Shown in pieces: positions 44,621 through 57,500 of a stretch of DNA of 64,000 nucleotides. The DNA is from Proteromonas lacertae (Eukaryota; Sar; Bigyra; Opalinata; Proteromonadidae): the NCBI GenBank assembly GCA_002245135.1, contig NGBS01001164.1, forward strand, positions 62,001 to 126,000, given 5' to 3'. The stretch's first letter is position 1; each line of letters starts with the position of its first letter. The translations under genes were made by a program, and so were the position numbers. A model generated the notes under the pieces. The model did no database searches. It was not told the DNA's origin and saw only the letters and a program-made list of their open reading frames with translations.

Positions 44621-45331
44621 AATTTGATAAATATAACACTTTTCTTTATTATATGTTGTGTAAGTTTGATTAAAACGATGAGAGAATATCGAATCGATAT
44701 ATATGCCGTACATTTATATAATCTCATCTAACTTCGATATTTATCTCACAGATTCAAGCAAATATTACTTGTATGAGAAATGCATAAATAAATAGATTGT
44801 AGTAATGATCTATGCCATAGAATAAAATTTGTACATTTTTGAACATTATGGAAATATGCTGATAATTAGTCTGAATCAATTGTGAATTATTAAATTTATA
44901 CCTATTCAGTTATAAAAGGGTAAGAGATTAAAGAATGAAATCACTCTAAAGATTCACAAAACATATTACCGTATTTTAATGCACTATATGAGATGAACTT
45001 ATATTAATATAACATTCATCTTGCTTAGTCTCAGTCTGTCCAATAGAAAATTGTTTTTCTAAGAGACACATTTTCTGTTTTCGGAAAGATATAAGCATAC
45101 ACTTTGTATTTCACAAATATTCATTAACATAATAACACTATTTAACATTATAAAAGAGAATAAAAAATTTGATGTGTTATAAAAAATAAAAATTCTTAAA
45201 TAGGATATTTGTATATTACTATTCAAAAATTCAATTACCCCCTTTTTGGTTTGATAGAAGCTTGTGATCACATTTATTTTAAATACTGCTACAGATCATT
45301 TGGCTATAGATATACTTTGAATAATATTTTA
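44621..45331. other. Intergenic region between CSN2 and the CCCH gene
   Basis: The longest gene-free stretch (711 bp). Apart from a nested inverted repeat at 44679-44748 and an AGCTTGT (45256-45262, one base from the promoter motif, 70 bp above the CCCH ATG) it is plain AT-rich DNA. Inverted CCAAT-like TCCAATAG occurs near 45040. No ORF with an intron pattern and no tRNA signature was found. Confidence 0.4.
44679..44748. repeat. Nested inverted repeat (~70 nt hairpin)
   Basis: Outer arms TGAGAGAATATCGAA (44679-44693) and TTCGATATTTATCTCA (44733-44748) pair over about 14 bp with a small bulge. An inner pair ATATATATG / CATTTATAT (44697-44705, 44711-44719) flanks CCGTA. It could be a structured RNA or 3'-end element of CSN2; AT-rich DNA forms such arms by chance, so confidence is low. 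Confidence 0.35.
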
Positions 45332-46817
45332 ATGTCTAATAATCAACCAAAATCTAGCGATTCTAAGACTTCTGAAGTTGTTCTACCTCTAGATGCCAAA
45401 TCTCCACTTTATAAAACTGGTATGACTTTAAATTAAATATCTTACATATAGAACTCTGTAAAAAATTTATGGAATATGGATTTTGTAAATATGGGGATAA
45501 ATGTCAGTTTGCTCACGGTAAAGACCAATTAAGACAAACACAAAAGCATCCTAAATATAAAACTGAAAAGTGCAAATCATTTTGGGCAACAGGAAGCTGT
45601 AGGTATGGTACAAGGTGCAAATTCTTACATGATGAACAATTCGATTCCAATGGACAAATTATTGAAAAAGATCCTTACCAATTCCCATCCCCCTCTCGTC
45701 CAGCACCTGTACAATCGAGAATACCTTATCAAGATCCATATTACCAAGACTATAATAAATACTCACCACCAACTATGTATAATAATCCAAATTCATTCAA
45801 ACAATCTCCATTACAACAAATCTCTCAAGCTCCACTAATAATTCCAGCGTTTTATCCAAATCCTAACAATATTTATGATACTTTATCAAATCAGCCACAA
45901 TCATCCATACAACAACAACAAACACAATCTCCTCCTCTAGGATTGATCACTGAACCATATAATAACTATGAACAATTATATGAGTATATATATATATATA
46001 TATATAATTGTAATATAGAATAAATTATGACATATATCAACAACAACAACAACAACCAGATATTGATCCTACTAAAATGTTATCTCCATCTCCACAACCA
46101 GATATGACATGGGAAGAATTGCAAACCTCTCAAACTTCATTATTAAGTAGTACTTCATGTAAATCACCAGCTTCACCACCATTATCATCTACAAACAGTA
46201 GTAGCAATATAATATCACCTTCACCACCATTGCCAAGCAATAATAATCCAAATACAGCAACTGCTACTAATACTACTGCTTCACAACAACAACATCCACC
46301 ACTGATTCCTGGTAGAAAATATGGAATGACGAAAGATACACTTCATAATTATGGTTATCAAACAGCTGGTTCATATGAAATAAGGAAATCAAGTTGGGGA
46401 CCTGATACAATGCTTACATCTGAAGAAATGATTGGAGTGAATAGGAAAAGGACTTGGCCTATGAGAAGTATAAGAGAAGAGGATCAATTAAATGAAGATA
46501 TGGAGAATATGAGTATAAATAATCCAGCTAGTAGTGGTGATGAAATGATGATGTATATGGATGATGGTAGTAGGTATAATCCTATCACAGGTACTCGATT
46601 ACCAATATTTTTGACATTAGCTGCTGATTCACCCCCTCCACCTCCTTCTATACAGCCACAGCCACAACAATCGTATATACCTGTGATTGTACATTCACCA
46701 CCTACTAATAGTGCAGTATCATCACCAACAAAAAATGGAAATAATAATAGCAATAATAATGGTGGAGATGATACTCAGAATAATAATAGTCAGCAACAAT
46801 CCTATCCACTTTTTTGA
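45332..46817 (+). CDS. TTP/TIS11-type tandem CCCH zinc-finger protein
   Basis: Two introns (45420-45451, 45984-46018) give 472 aa. Two CCCH fingers C-x8-C-x5-C-x3-H ([20 protein letters not shown] and [20 protein letters not shown]) are separated by 18 residues, each preceded by the TTP lead-in (LYKTELC, KYKTEKC). This spacing is specific to tristetraprolin-family proteins, which bind AU-rich 3' UTR elements and recruit deadenylases. The rest is Pro/Gln/Ser/Asn-rich and disordered. The first intron falls inside the first lead-in. mRNA decay regulation fits an AT-rich transcriptome, but targets are unknown. Confidence 0.9.
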
Positions 46818-47002
46818 ATATATATATTTATATATTTATTATCTGAGATTTAGATATGTTTATTATTATGTTATGTTATTATTATTGGTTTAATATCTTT
46901 ATAGTTCTTACTTGTTTGTTTGAGACTTTTAATAATCTACTATAGAAGCACATTTTACTACAAATCAAGTATCAAACTCTTTAACTTAAAATTCTTTGAT
47001 AA

Positions 47003-49088
47003 ATGTCTAAAGATACAAGACGTGCATCACAGAGTGATGAATTTGTAATTACAATGAGCAATAAATTGGAATATGGAGATAAAGGTATTGAAAGATCCTT
47101 GAGTTACAATGATTTGTCTTTTTTATCAGATAATAATATTGATGGTATAAAAATATATTAAAATGATTATAGAAACAGATGAATGTATTTTCTTTAAGAG
47201 TATAAAACATCTTGTGTAATCAATAGGTGGAACAATGGATAATGATTTTAGTCGTAAAGAACAATATACCCTAGATGAAAACATTCTTAAATCATCAGAG
47301 TCTGATATATTTACTCCAATTTCTCTAAGACATCGTTCATTTGGAAAAGAAGAAAAAGAATCTGATGTATAATAATAATATTAATTATGTATAAAACAAA
47401 ATAGAAAGAAAAACAAGATAATGTATTCTTCCATCCACACTCAACCTTTGTAATTCTATTCAATATTTATCTCACAATAGTAATTATAATTCATTCCTAT
47501 ACTGTTCCATTCATTGTCTCATTTACTGATAATCACCTTTCCAAAGCAGAAACAATATGGGAAACAATTACTAAAATAACATATGTTTTAGATATTTTTA
47601 TGTGGTTTAATACTGGAATTCATCATCATGGTGGAAGTATTGAAATGGAGAAAAACAAAGTTAGAATGCATTATATTAAATCATGGTTATTAATTGATGT
47701 ATTAGCTGCGCTTCCTATTAATTTTGTTATTCACTTTTTTTATAGTTTTCCAGTTGATACTGAATCATGGAGAGAACCACATTTTATGTTATTATTTCGA
47801 TGTCTTACCTTGATAAAATTGGTAAAAATAAAAGTCACATGTGAAATATCATATTTGGCATCAAAAATTTCATTCATATCAGACTATAGACATAGTCTAC
47901 AACAATTTATTGTATTGTTTATTCACATATTTTGGATGTTACATGTTGGAAGTTGCTTATTCTTTCAAATAGCTTGTTATTCAAGAGATTTAGGATATTA
48001 TACTGTATTAGATAAAGCAAATATAGCAGAATCAACTCCATTTGATAGTTATGTAGCGTTATTATACTGGGCAATGGAAACTTTAGAAGTTGGTTTTGGT
48101 GATATTACAGGTCAATCAACACCTGAGAGAGTATATAGCGTGTTTTTTATGTTAATTGGAAGTATGATTTATGCATATTTATTATCGAATTTGATTGGTA
48201 TTATGAAAGGAAAAGAAAAGGAACAAGTATGTATATTATGTCATTTTTATTTTTTAGTTTAATAAACAACATGAATATGATAGAATAAACAAATATTTGG
48301 AGTTTAGAAATATTCCACAAAGATTAAAGGCTAAAGTTAGAACAGTATATATAGAAAAGTATAGTAATAAAAACTGGAAAGTGCATTTTGAAAATGAAAG
48401 ATCAATTCTCAAAGAATTACCATATCCTTTAAAGAATAAAATTATATTAGAAGTCAATAAACAAGTTGTAGATTCTGTTAAATTCTTACAATCTACAGAT
48501 CAGTATTTCATTTCCAAATTAGTTAAAAATATTGGAGAGTTTTATTATGCACCAAATGAAATAATTACTCCTTATAGAGCTTGGGAGAATCAAGTTTATA
48601 TAATATCAAAAGGAATTATTTCACTATACACATATGAAGGTAAATTAATTAAAGAATATAGTAATGATTCTTATTTTGGAACAATGTTTCTGTTGTTTCC
48701 TCAAGAATGTCCAATTATAATAGCTAGTCAGACGTATAGTAATATTAGAACAATAGATAGAGACCATCTTGATGAAGTATTAGATTTATATCCAAAATAT
48801 AAAGTCAGTGTGATGAATGAGTTAGAAAAAGAAGCAAGTACTGAAGAAGCAATGATTAGGAGAGTGTCAATATTGAAATCTTCTGAATCTTTTCTAACAA
48901 TGAAAAAGAATTCTAGAAAATATGGTAGTTTTATTAACAATAATAGTAGTAGTAATGCTATAGATAAACAATATTCTTCTCCATTATCTCCTGTTGTTGA
49001 TGAAAATAAAAAAGAAGAAATAGATGATTTAGTTATAAAAATATGTAAAAATTTAGGAATAGATGGTTTTAGATTATTAACAAAATGA
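47003..49088 (+). CDS. CNBD-family potassium-type channel subunit (EAG/HCN/CNG superfamily)
   Basis: Four introns (47145-47172, 47200-47226, 47367-47404, 48227-48257) give 653 aa. A ~120-residue cytosolic N-terminus precedes S1 (VILFNIYLTIVIIIHSYTVP), S2-S3 (WFNTGIHHHGG, YIKSWLLIDVLAALPINF), a weakly charged S4 (FRCLTLIKLVKIK), S5, a pore helix and filter LEVGFGDITG, and S6. GFGD indicates K+ selectivity of EAG/HERG style. The C-linker and cyclic-nucleotide-binding fold follow (FYYAPNEIITPYRAWENQVY), but the phosphate-binding cassette reads FGTMFLLFPQECPIIIAS: the GE and the Arg that contact cAMP/cGMP are absent. It is therefore probably not directly nucleotide-gated. Confidence 0.82.
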
Positions 49089-49104
49089 ATATTTAATTTT
49101 TAGT

Positions 49105-49686
49105 TTATTTGTGTTTTATTAATTTCAGAAATACTTTCTTAAAAGTGTTTATATCTTCATCAGTAATACCTATTGCAGCAGCAACTGTCATATAAACATG
49201 CGGATAATCATCAATATGACTTCCATAACTTTTAAAGTTTATTCCACACACTTCTTTATTACTACTTGGAACAACAACTCTAGATCCTGTTACACATCTT
49301 GTAAAGAGCTGAGATCCAAATTCAGTTGGATTTGACAATGTATCTAGTGTTATACCCATTGATATATCATTATGTGGAACTTTTAACACTTTTTCACCCA
49401 TTTCTGAAGCTAATTCTATTATTGTACTATGAAGCTTCTCATACATTACTTTTCTATTCTTTAACAATTCTAAATATTTGTTTTTCCCCATTGATAATAG
49501 TGTAATTAATACATCAAGTGTAGCATCTCCACTTGCTCTACCAGGATAAGTATTTCCAAATTTATCAACAATCATTTCGTTGGGTGAATAAACAATTGAG
49601 CCACCAACAGGAACCATGAAGTTTTTATCTAAAGAGGAGATGATTAAATCAACTCTACCTACTCTGCAAGACTATTTTATATAATA

Positions 49687-49724
<38 letters not shown>

Positions 49725-50559
49725 TTCATTTACTAAATGACAAGATTTGCTACTTTGAATTCCATATGCATTATTAATAACATGAGGAATATCATATTCT
49801 TTACATATTTTAGATATTTCTATCACATTATCAGGAGTACGAGGAGCAAAACAACTGGTGGTAGATAATACACATAATATATTCTCAGGTTTTAATCTTA
49901 ATATCTCAGATTTGATTAATTCTATATTGGTTGATAATTCATCTTCGTTGATTAGATTTGGTATGATTATTGGTTCATATCCTGATGTTATTATACATTT
50001 TAAACACGTTTTTTGATCTATTCTTGGCCATATAACATATCTTGCTGATGGTCGAGATGATTTCAATGATAACATTGATAATGTCATTGACATTCCAGTC
50101 GCCATTGGAATTACACAACATTTCTTTATTAGATTCATTCCACTAATTCGTAATACATTTAACACTATTGCATTAGTCAATTTATTTAAAAGCGATGATC
50201 CTGCTGCCTTTGGTTGTATTTCTGTCACATCTCCTGAACGACCAATTCCATGAGCAAAATTGTAATGTCTTCTTTTTACCAATGAACTATAGACCCTACC
50301 TTCTCTTTCTCCAACACCACAATTATCTATATAATTATTTGTGTCCATCATTGATAATTGGTCTAAAAAATATCTAATTATTTTATATTAATTTTCATTA
50401 ATACTCAATAGTTGAATCACTCCATCCTTCATCTGGTAATGATCTTTGAGAAAGTAAATTACTTATCAATTTATCTCTTCTTGCTATTGCTTCTTTTCCT
50501 TGGGTAAGATAGGTCTTTGGAACTAATGATTCAGCATAAACTATTGTTTTATCATTCAT
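49105..50559 (-). CDS. SEPSECS: O-phosphoseryl-tRNA(Sec) selenium transferase (SepSecS)
   Basis: PLP enzyme that converts O-phosphoseryl-tRNA(Sec) to selenocysteinyl-tRNA(Sec). Two introns (50374-50404, 49672-49724, the latter a long TA run) give 456 aa. Recognised blocks: [113 protein letters not shown] and the PLP-lysine segment [13 protein letters not shown]. It shows that this eukaryote has a selenocysteine pathway. Its stop is 17 bp from that of the channel gene. GAAACGAAT lies 14 bp above the start. Confidence 0.95.
49691..49723. repeat. (AT)n dinucleotide repeat inside a SepSecS intron
   Basis: About 16 uninterrupted AT units make up the 5' part of intron 49672-49724, which at 53 nt is one of the two longest introns seen. 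Shorter (TA) runs also begin other introns (1601, 3138, 26198, 38429, 39101, 45984). Confidence 0.8.
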
Positions 50560-50601
50560 TTTCACTAATTTTGAAACGAATATATTTTTATATATTTAAA
50601 A
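50560..50601. promoter_or_regulatory. Divergent promoter, SepSecS / coiled-coil gene
   Basis: Only 42 bp separate two divergent ATGs. GAAACGAATATATTTTTA (from 50573) fills the middle, 14 bp above SepSecS and 24 bp above the coiled-coil gene. It closely matches GAAACGGATATATTTTTG above glycosyltransferase 1. Confidence 0.6.
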
Positions 50602-51322
50602 ATGAGTGATTCACAGCAGGCCAATGTAGTATTTAACACAATAGAACAAATAAAGAAGGATCAAGAACAGACACAGAAATATTTAGATGAGATTACAGAG
50701 TATATCCATGATCAATAATATTGTTTTAGTATTGGAACTAATTTAAATCAAAATGTGACTAATATTAGAGTAAAAATAATATATAATATATACTATTAGA
50801 CAAGATTAGATAATTCAGCAACTGCTTTTACTAACAGTGTAGAAAACAAAAAATCAGATTTAATATCTATTTTACAAGATAAAATAATTCAAAAAGAAGC
50901 AGAATTGGTTGAATTACAGGAAACTACCAAAGAATTGAAAGTATGAACCAAATATATTAGTTTATTGAATAGAAAGAATGTACTAATTCTGAATTTCTGT
51001 CAAGATTAATGACTGATAAACTACATGATGCAGTAATAGAAAGTCAAAAATATGAAGCAATGCAGACGCAAGTAAAGACTGTTCAAGTTGAAACTGCCAA
51101 TGCAAGGAAGAGTGCACAACAACTTAATGATTTGAAACAGAAATTAATAAACAAATTAAAACCATATTCTGATAAATTAGTATAAGACAATAAAAACTAT
51201 TATATTTTTATTATTAGAATGATAAAGCATCATTGCTAAAAGTTAGAGATATAATAGCAGAATGGCAAGATGAATTTGAAAAATTGTATATTCTTATTCT
51301 ATTATTTCATAGCGATTTTTAA
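50602..51322 (+). CDS. Small coiled-coil protein, unrecognised
   Basis: Five introns (50700-50729, 50770-50799 with GTAAAA donor, 50941-50972, 51180-51217, 51286-51312) give 187 aa. Nearly all of it is helical heptads: QQANVVFNTIEQIKKDQEQT, SDLISILQDKIIQKEAELVE, NARKSAQQLNDLKQKLINKL. The C-terminus reads KASLLKVRDIIAEWQDEFEK and ends FDF. No family is recognised; short coiled-coil proteins of this sort include intraflagellar-transport, kinetochore and SNARE-adaptor subunits. It shares a 42-bp promoter with SepSecS, which says nothing specific about function. Confidence 0.6.
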
Positions 51323-51394
51323 TTTAATTTAATAAACTATCTTTTATTTATATCCTTTGTTATGTAAAAAATAAAAAATAGCAAAATTAATCAC

Positions 51395-54383
51395 CTATTT
51401 ACTTGATTTTATTAATTGCTTTAGTTTATCTTGAATTGATACTAAAAATTGTATTGATTGAAGCGGTGTTATTGAGTTTATATTAATAGACATAATATAA
51501 TCAAAAAATGATTTGAATTTTGAAGGAATCTTTTCTTCTTCCTTTTTCTTCTTCTCTTCACTATGCTTTTGTTCTTCTTCTAAAGAATTAAATGGATTCT
51601 TTTGATTTGAAGATAAAATTTTATATAATCTATATATAAAAAAAACAGTGAAATAGAAAAAAATACTCTTCTGATCTTTCTAAAACAGATGTTGGAAAAT
51701 TACACAATTTACAGACTGCTATACCATATGAACCTTCAGCAAAACCTCTCATGATTTTATAAGTCAATAAACTTTCATTATTTTCTATTATAACATGAGC
51801 TTTATAACATGCAATTTCTGGATTCTTCTATTAAAATTAAAAATAATATTAATACTTGACAAGACATGACTAATTCATGATAATGTGTTGCGAACAAAGT
51901 TCTACACTTTATCTTATGTATAGTATATTCAATTGTACTTAATGCTATTGATATACCATCATTAGTAGCAGTTCCTCTTCCCAATTCATCAATTATAACT
52001 AAAGATCTATCTGTACTTTGACTTAATATTTCACTTGTTTCTTCCATTTCAACCATAAATGTAGATTTGTTATGATATAAATCATCAGAAGCACCAATTC
52101 TACTGAATATTTTGTCTATTACTCCAATTTTTGCACTTAAAGCTGGTACAAAACTCCCAGATTGTGCTAGTAAACAGATTAATACTGTTTGTCTTAAGAA
52201 CGTGCTTTTTCCACCCATATTTGGTCCTGTTATTAACCACATTGATACATTCTCTATTATTAATAATAGAAATATATTTATATACTATTTGGTGGAGTAT
52301 TTAATGTAAGATCATTCATCTGGAATTGTCTTAGTGAATTCTTTTGATTTAATTTATAATCCAATACAGGATGTCTTCCACCGATTATTTCCAATTCTTT
52401 ACTATCTGTTAATAGAGGTTTTACATAGTTATTTTGTATTGCTAAATATGCCAATCCAACGGTAACATCTAATTCAGCCAATGAATGTGATGATCTGATT
52501 AAAGAGATGTAATATTGTTTTGTTATTTGATTGCAAAACTTTTGATATACAGATATTTCAAATTGTATTATCTTACTTTCTGCTTGATTAATTTTTCTTT
52601 CTAACTCTCTCAATTCTTTAGTTTTGTATCTTGTTTTATCTTTTAAACTCTGATGGAATGTAAATATATTAGACGGAAGTTGAATATTTGATTTCACTTC
52701 AACAAAATATCCATGAATATTATTCTTCAATATTTTCAGCTTATCACATTTTGAATCTCTTTGATATTTCTGTTCTAAATCTGATAATAACTGAGAAGCA
52801 TTATCTCTATATCCAATCCATTCATCTAACTCTTTATTATATCCTTTTCTTATATATCCACCATCATACGCACTAATTGGACATTTCTATTCAAATAACA
52901 AACATGAATAAATACTTCTAGATTAAATGCATTTAAAATATCAGGTAATAATTTGGTATATTGTTCTAATTCAGGTGATAATGATTCAACAATATTTTTA
53001 AGATTTTGAATTTTACACATATCTGTTTCAACTAGAATTCTATATAAATCAGTAGAATGTGAAAGAGTATTTGCTAAAACGGATATATCACGAGGTCCGC
53101 CTCTATTTAATGTAATTCTTTGAACCGATCTTTCAATATCTCCACTATTGTAATTATAAACATATCAACTATACATCTCTTGAAGAGTTTTTCTTATTTC
53201 TTGACAAAGTGGCAATTTATCAACGAAATATTCAACTGCCTAGTATTTAATATAATAAATAAACATCAGTACATTCAATCTTTCATTTATTTCATCTTTA
53301 ACAGTAATTGGAGATGATAATCTATTGGCTATTAATCTTCCTCCAATTGGAGTAACAGTTTTATCAATTACACTTAGTAATGATCCTTCTTTTGTTCCAG
53401 TTGTATTCTTTATTATTTCTAATGAGTTTCTAGTATTTTTAGTCATTTCAACAACATAATTACCGATATATCTTTGAATTGGTTGGAAATTTGACATTGC
53501 TAAACCAGTCTTTGTTAAATATTCAAATAATGTAGAAGTTGCTTGATATTCTGATGTTGATAAGTGAATATCAACTTTCTAATAAATATAATAGATTTAT
53601 AGACTTAATACTTGTGTAATTTGTGATGTTGATGGTTTAACCAACGTGATTGTACTTTGAGAAGGAGATGATGATGATATAATCTTAGATAATTCTTCAT
53701 CTACTAATATCTCTGAAGGATGAATTCTTGATATTTCTGAACTTAATTGAATTAGAGATGAACAAGATGTTATATATATTTGACCTGTTGAAATATCCAT
53801 CCACGAAAGTCCATAATCATTCTGTTTAGTTATACTTAGTATGTAATTATTGTCATTACTTTCTAATAGACTATCTTCTGTTAATGTACCTGGTGTTACA
53901 ACTCTTACTACTTTTCTTTCTAAAACTGGTTGTGGATTGAATTTATCTCTATTCTATATAATAATTTATATATATTATATACATTACGCTGCTCACAAAT
54001 AGCTACTTTTTTACCTGCTTTTACTAGACGAGCTAGATAGCTATCTAAAGTGAAAAATGGAATTCCACACATTGGTATGGCAGTTGCTAAAGTGAATAAT
54101 ATAATACAATTTCAATACATTTGCCTTTATTTCTAGAAGTTAATGCTATCCCTAGTATGTTAGATGCAATTTGAGCATCATCGTAAAACATTTCATAAAA
54201 ATCACCAGATCTAAATAGCAAAATACAATCTAATAATATATATAATATAACTAATTCAATACTTTTATATTGATTCTTAATATCCATATATTGTTGCATC
54301 ATGGGTGATAATTTGGTATAACTTCTTTTATATACTCTTAAAAATATATTTATTTGTCTATAACTCAATGGCAACTTGAACAT
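51395..54383 (-). CDS. MutS homologue of bacterial/mitochondrial type (MSH1-like)
   Basis: Ten introns (54230-54262, 54087-54118, 53954-53982, 53579-53611, 53240-53272, 53145-53174, 52887-52915, 52254-52285, 51828-51855, 51630-51666) give 890 aa. After a short basic N-terminus ([20 protein letters not shown]), domain I has the mismatch-wedge F-x-E motif in [13 protein letters not shown] and [35 protein letters not shown], core and clamp domains follow. The ATPase has [40 protein letters not shown] and ATHYHEL. FxE with the TPMM-Q-Q-Y start marks bacterial-type MutS/MSH1, commonly mitochondrial, not MSH2-6. Start [20 protein letters not shown] could serve as a presequence. The C-terminal coil is short and charged. 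Confidence 0.9.
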
Positions 54384-54550
54384 TTTTGTTTTTTAAATTT
54401 CGCTCCTGTCATAAATTCAATTTGACAAGGTATTTGTCATTTAAAAAAACAAAGATATTGTCGGTTCGAATCATTTATTAGTGTTTATAAAAGTATTTTT
54501 CGTGTCAATAATTTGTTAGATTACATTATATAGATTTTTATTCGAAAATA

Positions 54551-57500
54551 ATGAAATCATTTTTAAGATTAGTGATTAGTGCTTATCTAGTGCTTTCGAT
54601 TGTGCAATCATTTCATGCTGAGTTATTTACTCCAGTAGGTCCTGGTCCAATTACTGAAAATGATGTTCAGATTGTAATGAACTTCGAAAAGTATATTTTT
54701 CTTTATTTTTTTAAAACATAGAGATGTTGATTCAATTGATTTAAGTAAATTTACAGTGAACGGGTTTGTATTATCTGCTCTACAAGGAAATGGAAGTAAT
54801 TGGGAAATGACAGCTACATTTTCAAACATATCTCAATGGGGAGAATCAACTGTTCGAATACCACAAGGTGTAATATCTGATAAACTCCAAACTGATTATA
54901 ATTCAGAATCCAATACTATTGGAGTTACATATAGTCCAAGCAAAAGTAATAATTTTGAAGATTGTTATGATATAAAGAATAGATTCCCTGATTATAAAAG
55001 TGGTTTATATTACATTACATTTAAAGGCAAGATGGATCCTACATTAGTTTATTGTGAACAAAAATTAGCAGGTGGTGGTTGGACTTTATTTTATGCAAAT
55101 TCAGCAAATCCAAAAATGGAAATAAAAAGAAGTTATGTACAATATCAAATGTCTAAATCTATCATTCCGTTTTTAATGAATAATACATATTGGGATTATA
55201 ATTTAGGTGGAATGATTGATTATACATTATTATCAGATTCTGTTTCTTTGATGGGTAAAGACGCTGGTCCATTATGGAAAGAAGATGAATATGCATATAT
55301 TACATTTCCAGATTATAAAATCTTACAACAGTTCATTGAACATAGATTAATCAGTGGTACAAGTTGTACAACCTTATCACCAAGTGGAACTACACTCAGA
55401 TATAGAAATAGTAATGGTGCAAATTATTTAGTTCAACAAATAGAGAATTGGTATGGTGATGGATATGGTTGGAAAGATTGTATGTCTTCTCCTTTACCAG
55501 AACCTTCTGATTCAAAAGTTGAGAATAATCCAAGACATATTATCTATAATATAAATAGTGCTGATGATTCTCAAAGAACAAGAGGTTTATTTGGTTTTAC
55601 TGGTGGTGATTCTTCAGTTATGGCTAGATATTTCTTAAGACCTTCAAAAGAATCAAGTAGACCAGTTGTTGATTTGTTGATTGATAATAATCATAATTTG
55701 CACAGTATTCCAATCAATATTGTTTGTCAATTCAGTGATGATGTTTATGATTTCAATTATAGTGGTATAAAATGCAATGGATGTTCTGTATTGAGTGTGA
55801 CAAAAAGTGTAACATCTGATGCTATTTATTACATCGCTGTTTCACCAGCAAAATTATCTAAAGAAAAAATGACTATTCAAGTATTAGAGAATTCAGCTGA
55901 GAATAAGAATGGTTTGAAGAATCTTCCATCAAACGAAGTTGAATTAATATTAAGTGATGATATTCAACATTACACAATAGAACCAGAAGAATCTTACCAA
56001 ACATGTTCAATGTGGTTTGAATCATGGAAATCAAATGAAAATGGTTATGTAAAAGTTGAATTTGGTGTTGTAGCAAGTGATGTATTTAGAGTTAGTTTTA
56101 GTCCAATATTAGGTAAAATAGAAGAACATTATATCGTTCAATTAGGTGAAAAGGATAATGAGAATAGCATTATATATGCCAAAGGAGATGAAGAAACAGT
56201 GTTAGAGACATTTAAAGGAGATTTTGGTTTAGGAAGTGAAAATACAGCAATAATACATATTGAGTATAAAGAAGGTAATTTTACTTTTGGTACTGGTATT
56301 GATTTTAATCAGAATGTTATACATTCATATAAACATGAAAATCCAATTAGTAATATCCAATATGTTTCATTTTGTGGTGGCTATTCTGCAGTTGTTTATC
56401 ATTATTTATATGTTGGTCCTATTCAATCAGAAAATCCACTTTCAGTACAATTAGAGACTCTATCCCCAAATCCAACAACTAAACCATTTACTGTCATAGC
56501 AACTACATCAGAAAACTTTAAACGTTTTGATGAATCAAAACTATTAGTTAATAATCAACAGCAATTTGTGTCAAACATAGAATTATTAAATCCAAGACAG
56601 ATTAGTTTTTTAGTAAATCCAAAATCAACAGGAAGTACAAAATATGAAGTTTATACAGATGTTACTGCATTTACAAGTCAATCTGAGAAAGATAGTTTGA
56701 AATCCAATGTTTTATCAATCACATATGAAACAACAGAATTACAAGCAGAATTTACAGCTGTTGATATAGAAAAAGCCACAACAATTCCATTAACTGTAAC
56801 TATTACATTTAATCGTGATGTTGAATCATTTACAGAAGATATGATTGAAAATCCAATATATCCATGTAAAATGAACAATTTCAAAAAGATTACTGCTAAT
56901 CAATACACAGTAGATATAATGCCAAAGACTTTTCATGTTAAGTTAGTAGTATCAGAAGGTAAAGTGTTTGATTTGGATGGTAATTCAAATATTGTCTCTG
57001 AAAAAGATATATATTTTGGTTTAGTAAGACATTATGAAATTCCACATATGAATGGAGATTTCTATACATTTTTAGATACATGGAATTCAACACAAGTGGG
57101 TAAAATTTGGTCAGCATTTAATGTAACAACTAGTAGAAGCGTAATAATTGCTTTAACAACAGCAAATTCAATAACTAATCAAAGAATAATGATATATATA
57201 GGATTAAAAGATTCAACTGATAGTTACAACTTACATAGAATTTCATGGATTGATAATAAGGGTAAAGAAACTATTATATCAAATGTAACAAAAGCTATTG
57301 GTATTTCATCAAGTACAATTACACCAGTTTGGTTTAGGTATGATAGTTCTACTGTTACTATAGGAACTGGTACAAAAATTGATGAAAATGTGTTTTTAAA
57401 TGCAACAGATCTGAAATTATCAGTTCAATATTTATCATTTACATCTGGAGAAGCAAAAGTATTTCTGGATGGTATTGATGTAGGAGAAAGACAAAAAGGT

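Noticed and set aside
45059-45271. 70-aa minus-strand ORF in the CSN2/CCCH spacer
   Set aside because: Low-complexity hydrophobic translation of AT-rich DNA, no homology pattern, no promoter motif.
54470-54480. GGTTCGAATC resembling a tRNA T-loop
   Set aside because: No A-box, no acceptor-stem pairing and no anticodon arm can be built in the 80 bases around it; it lies between the MSH1 and giant-gene starts.
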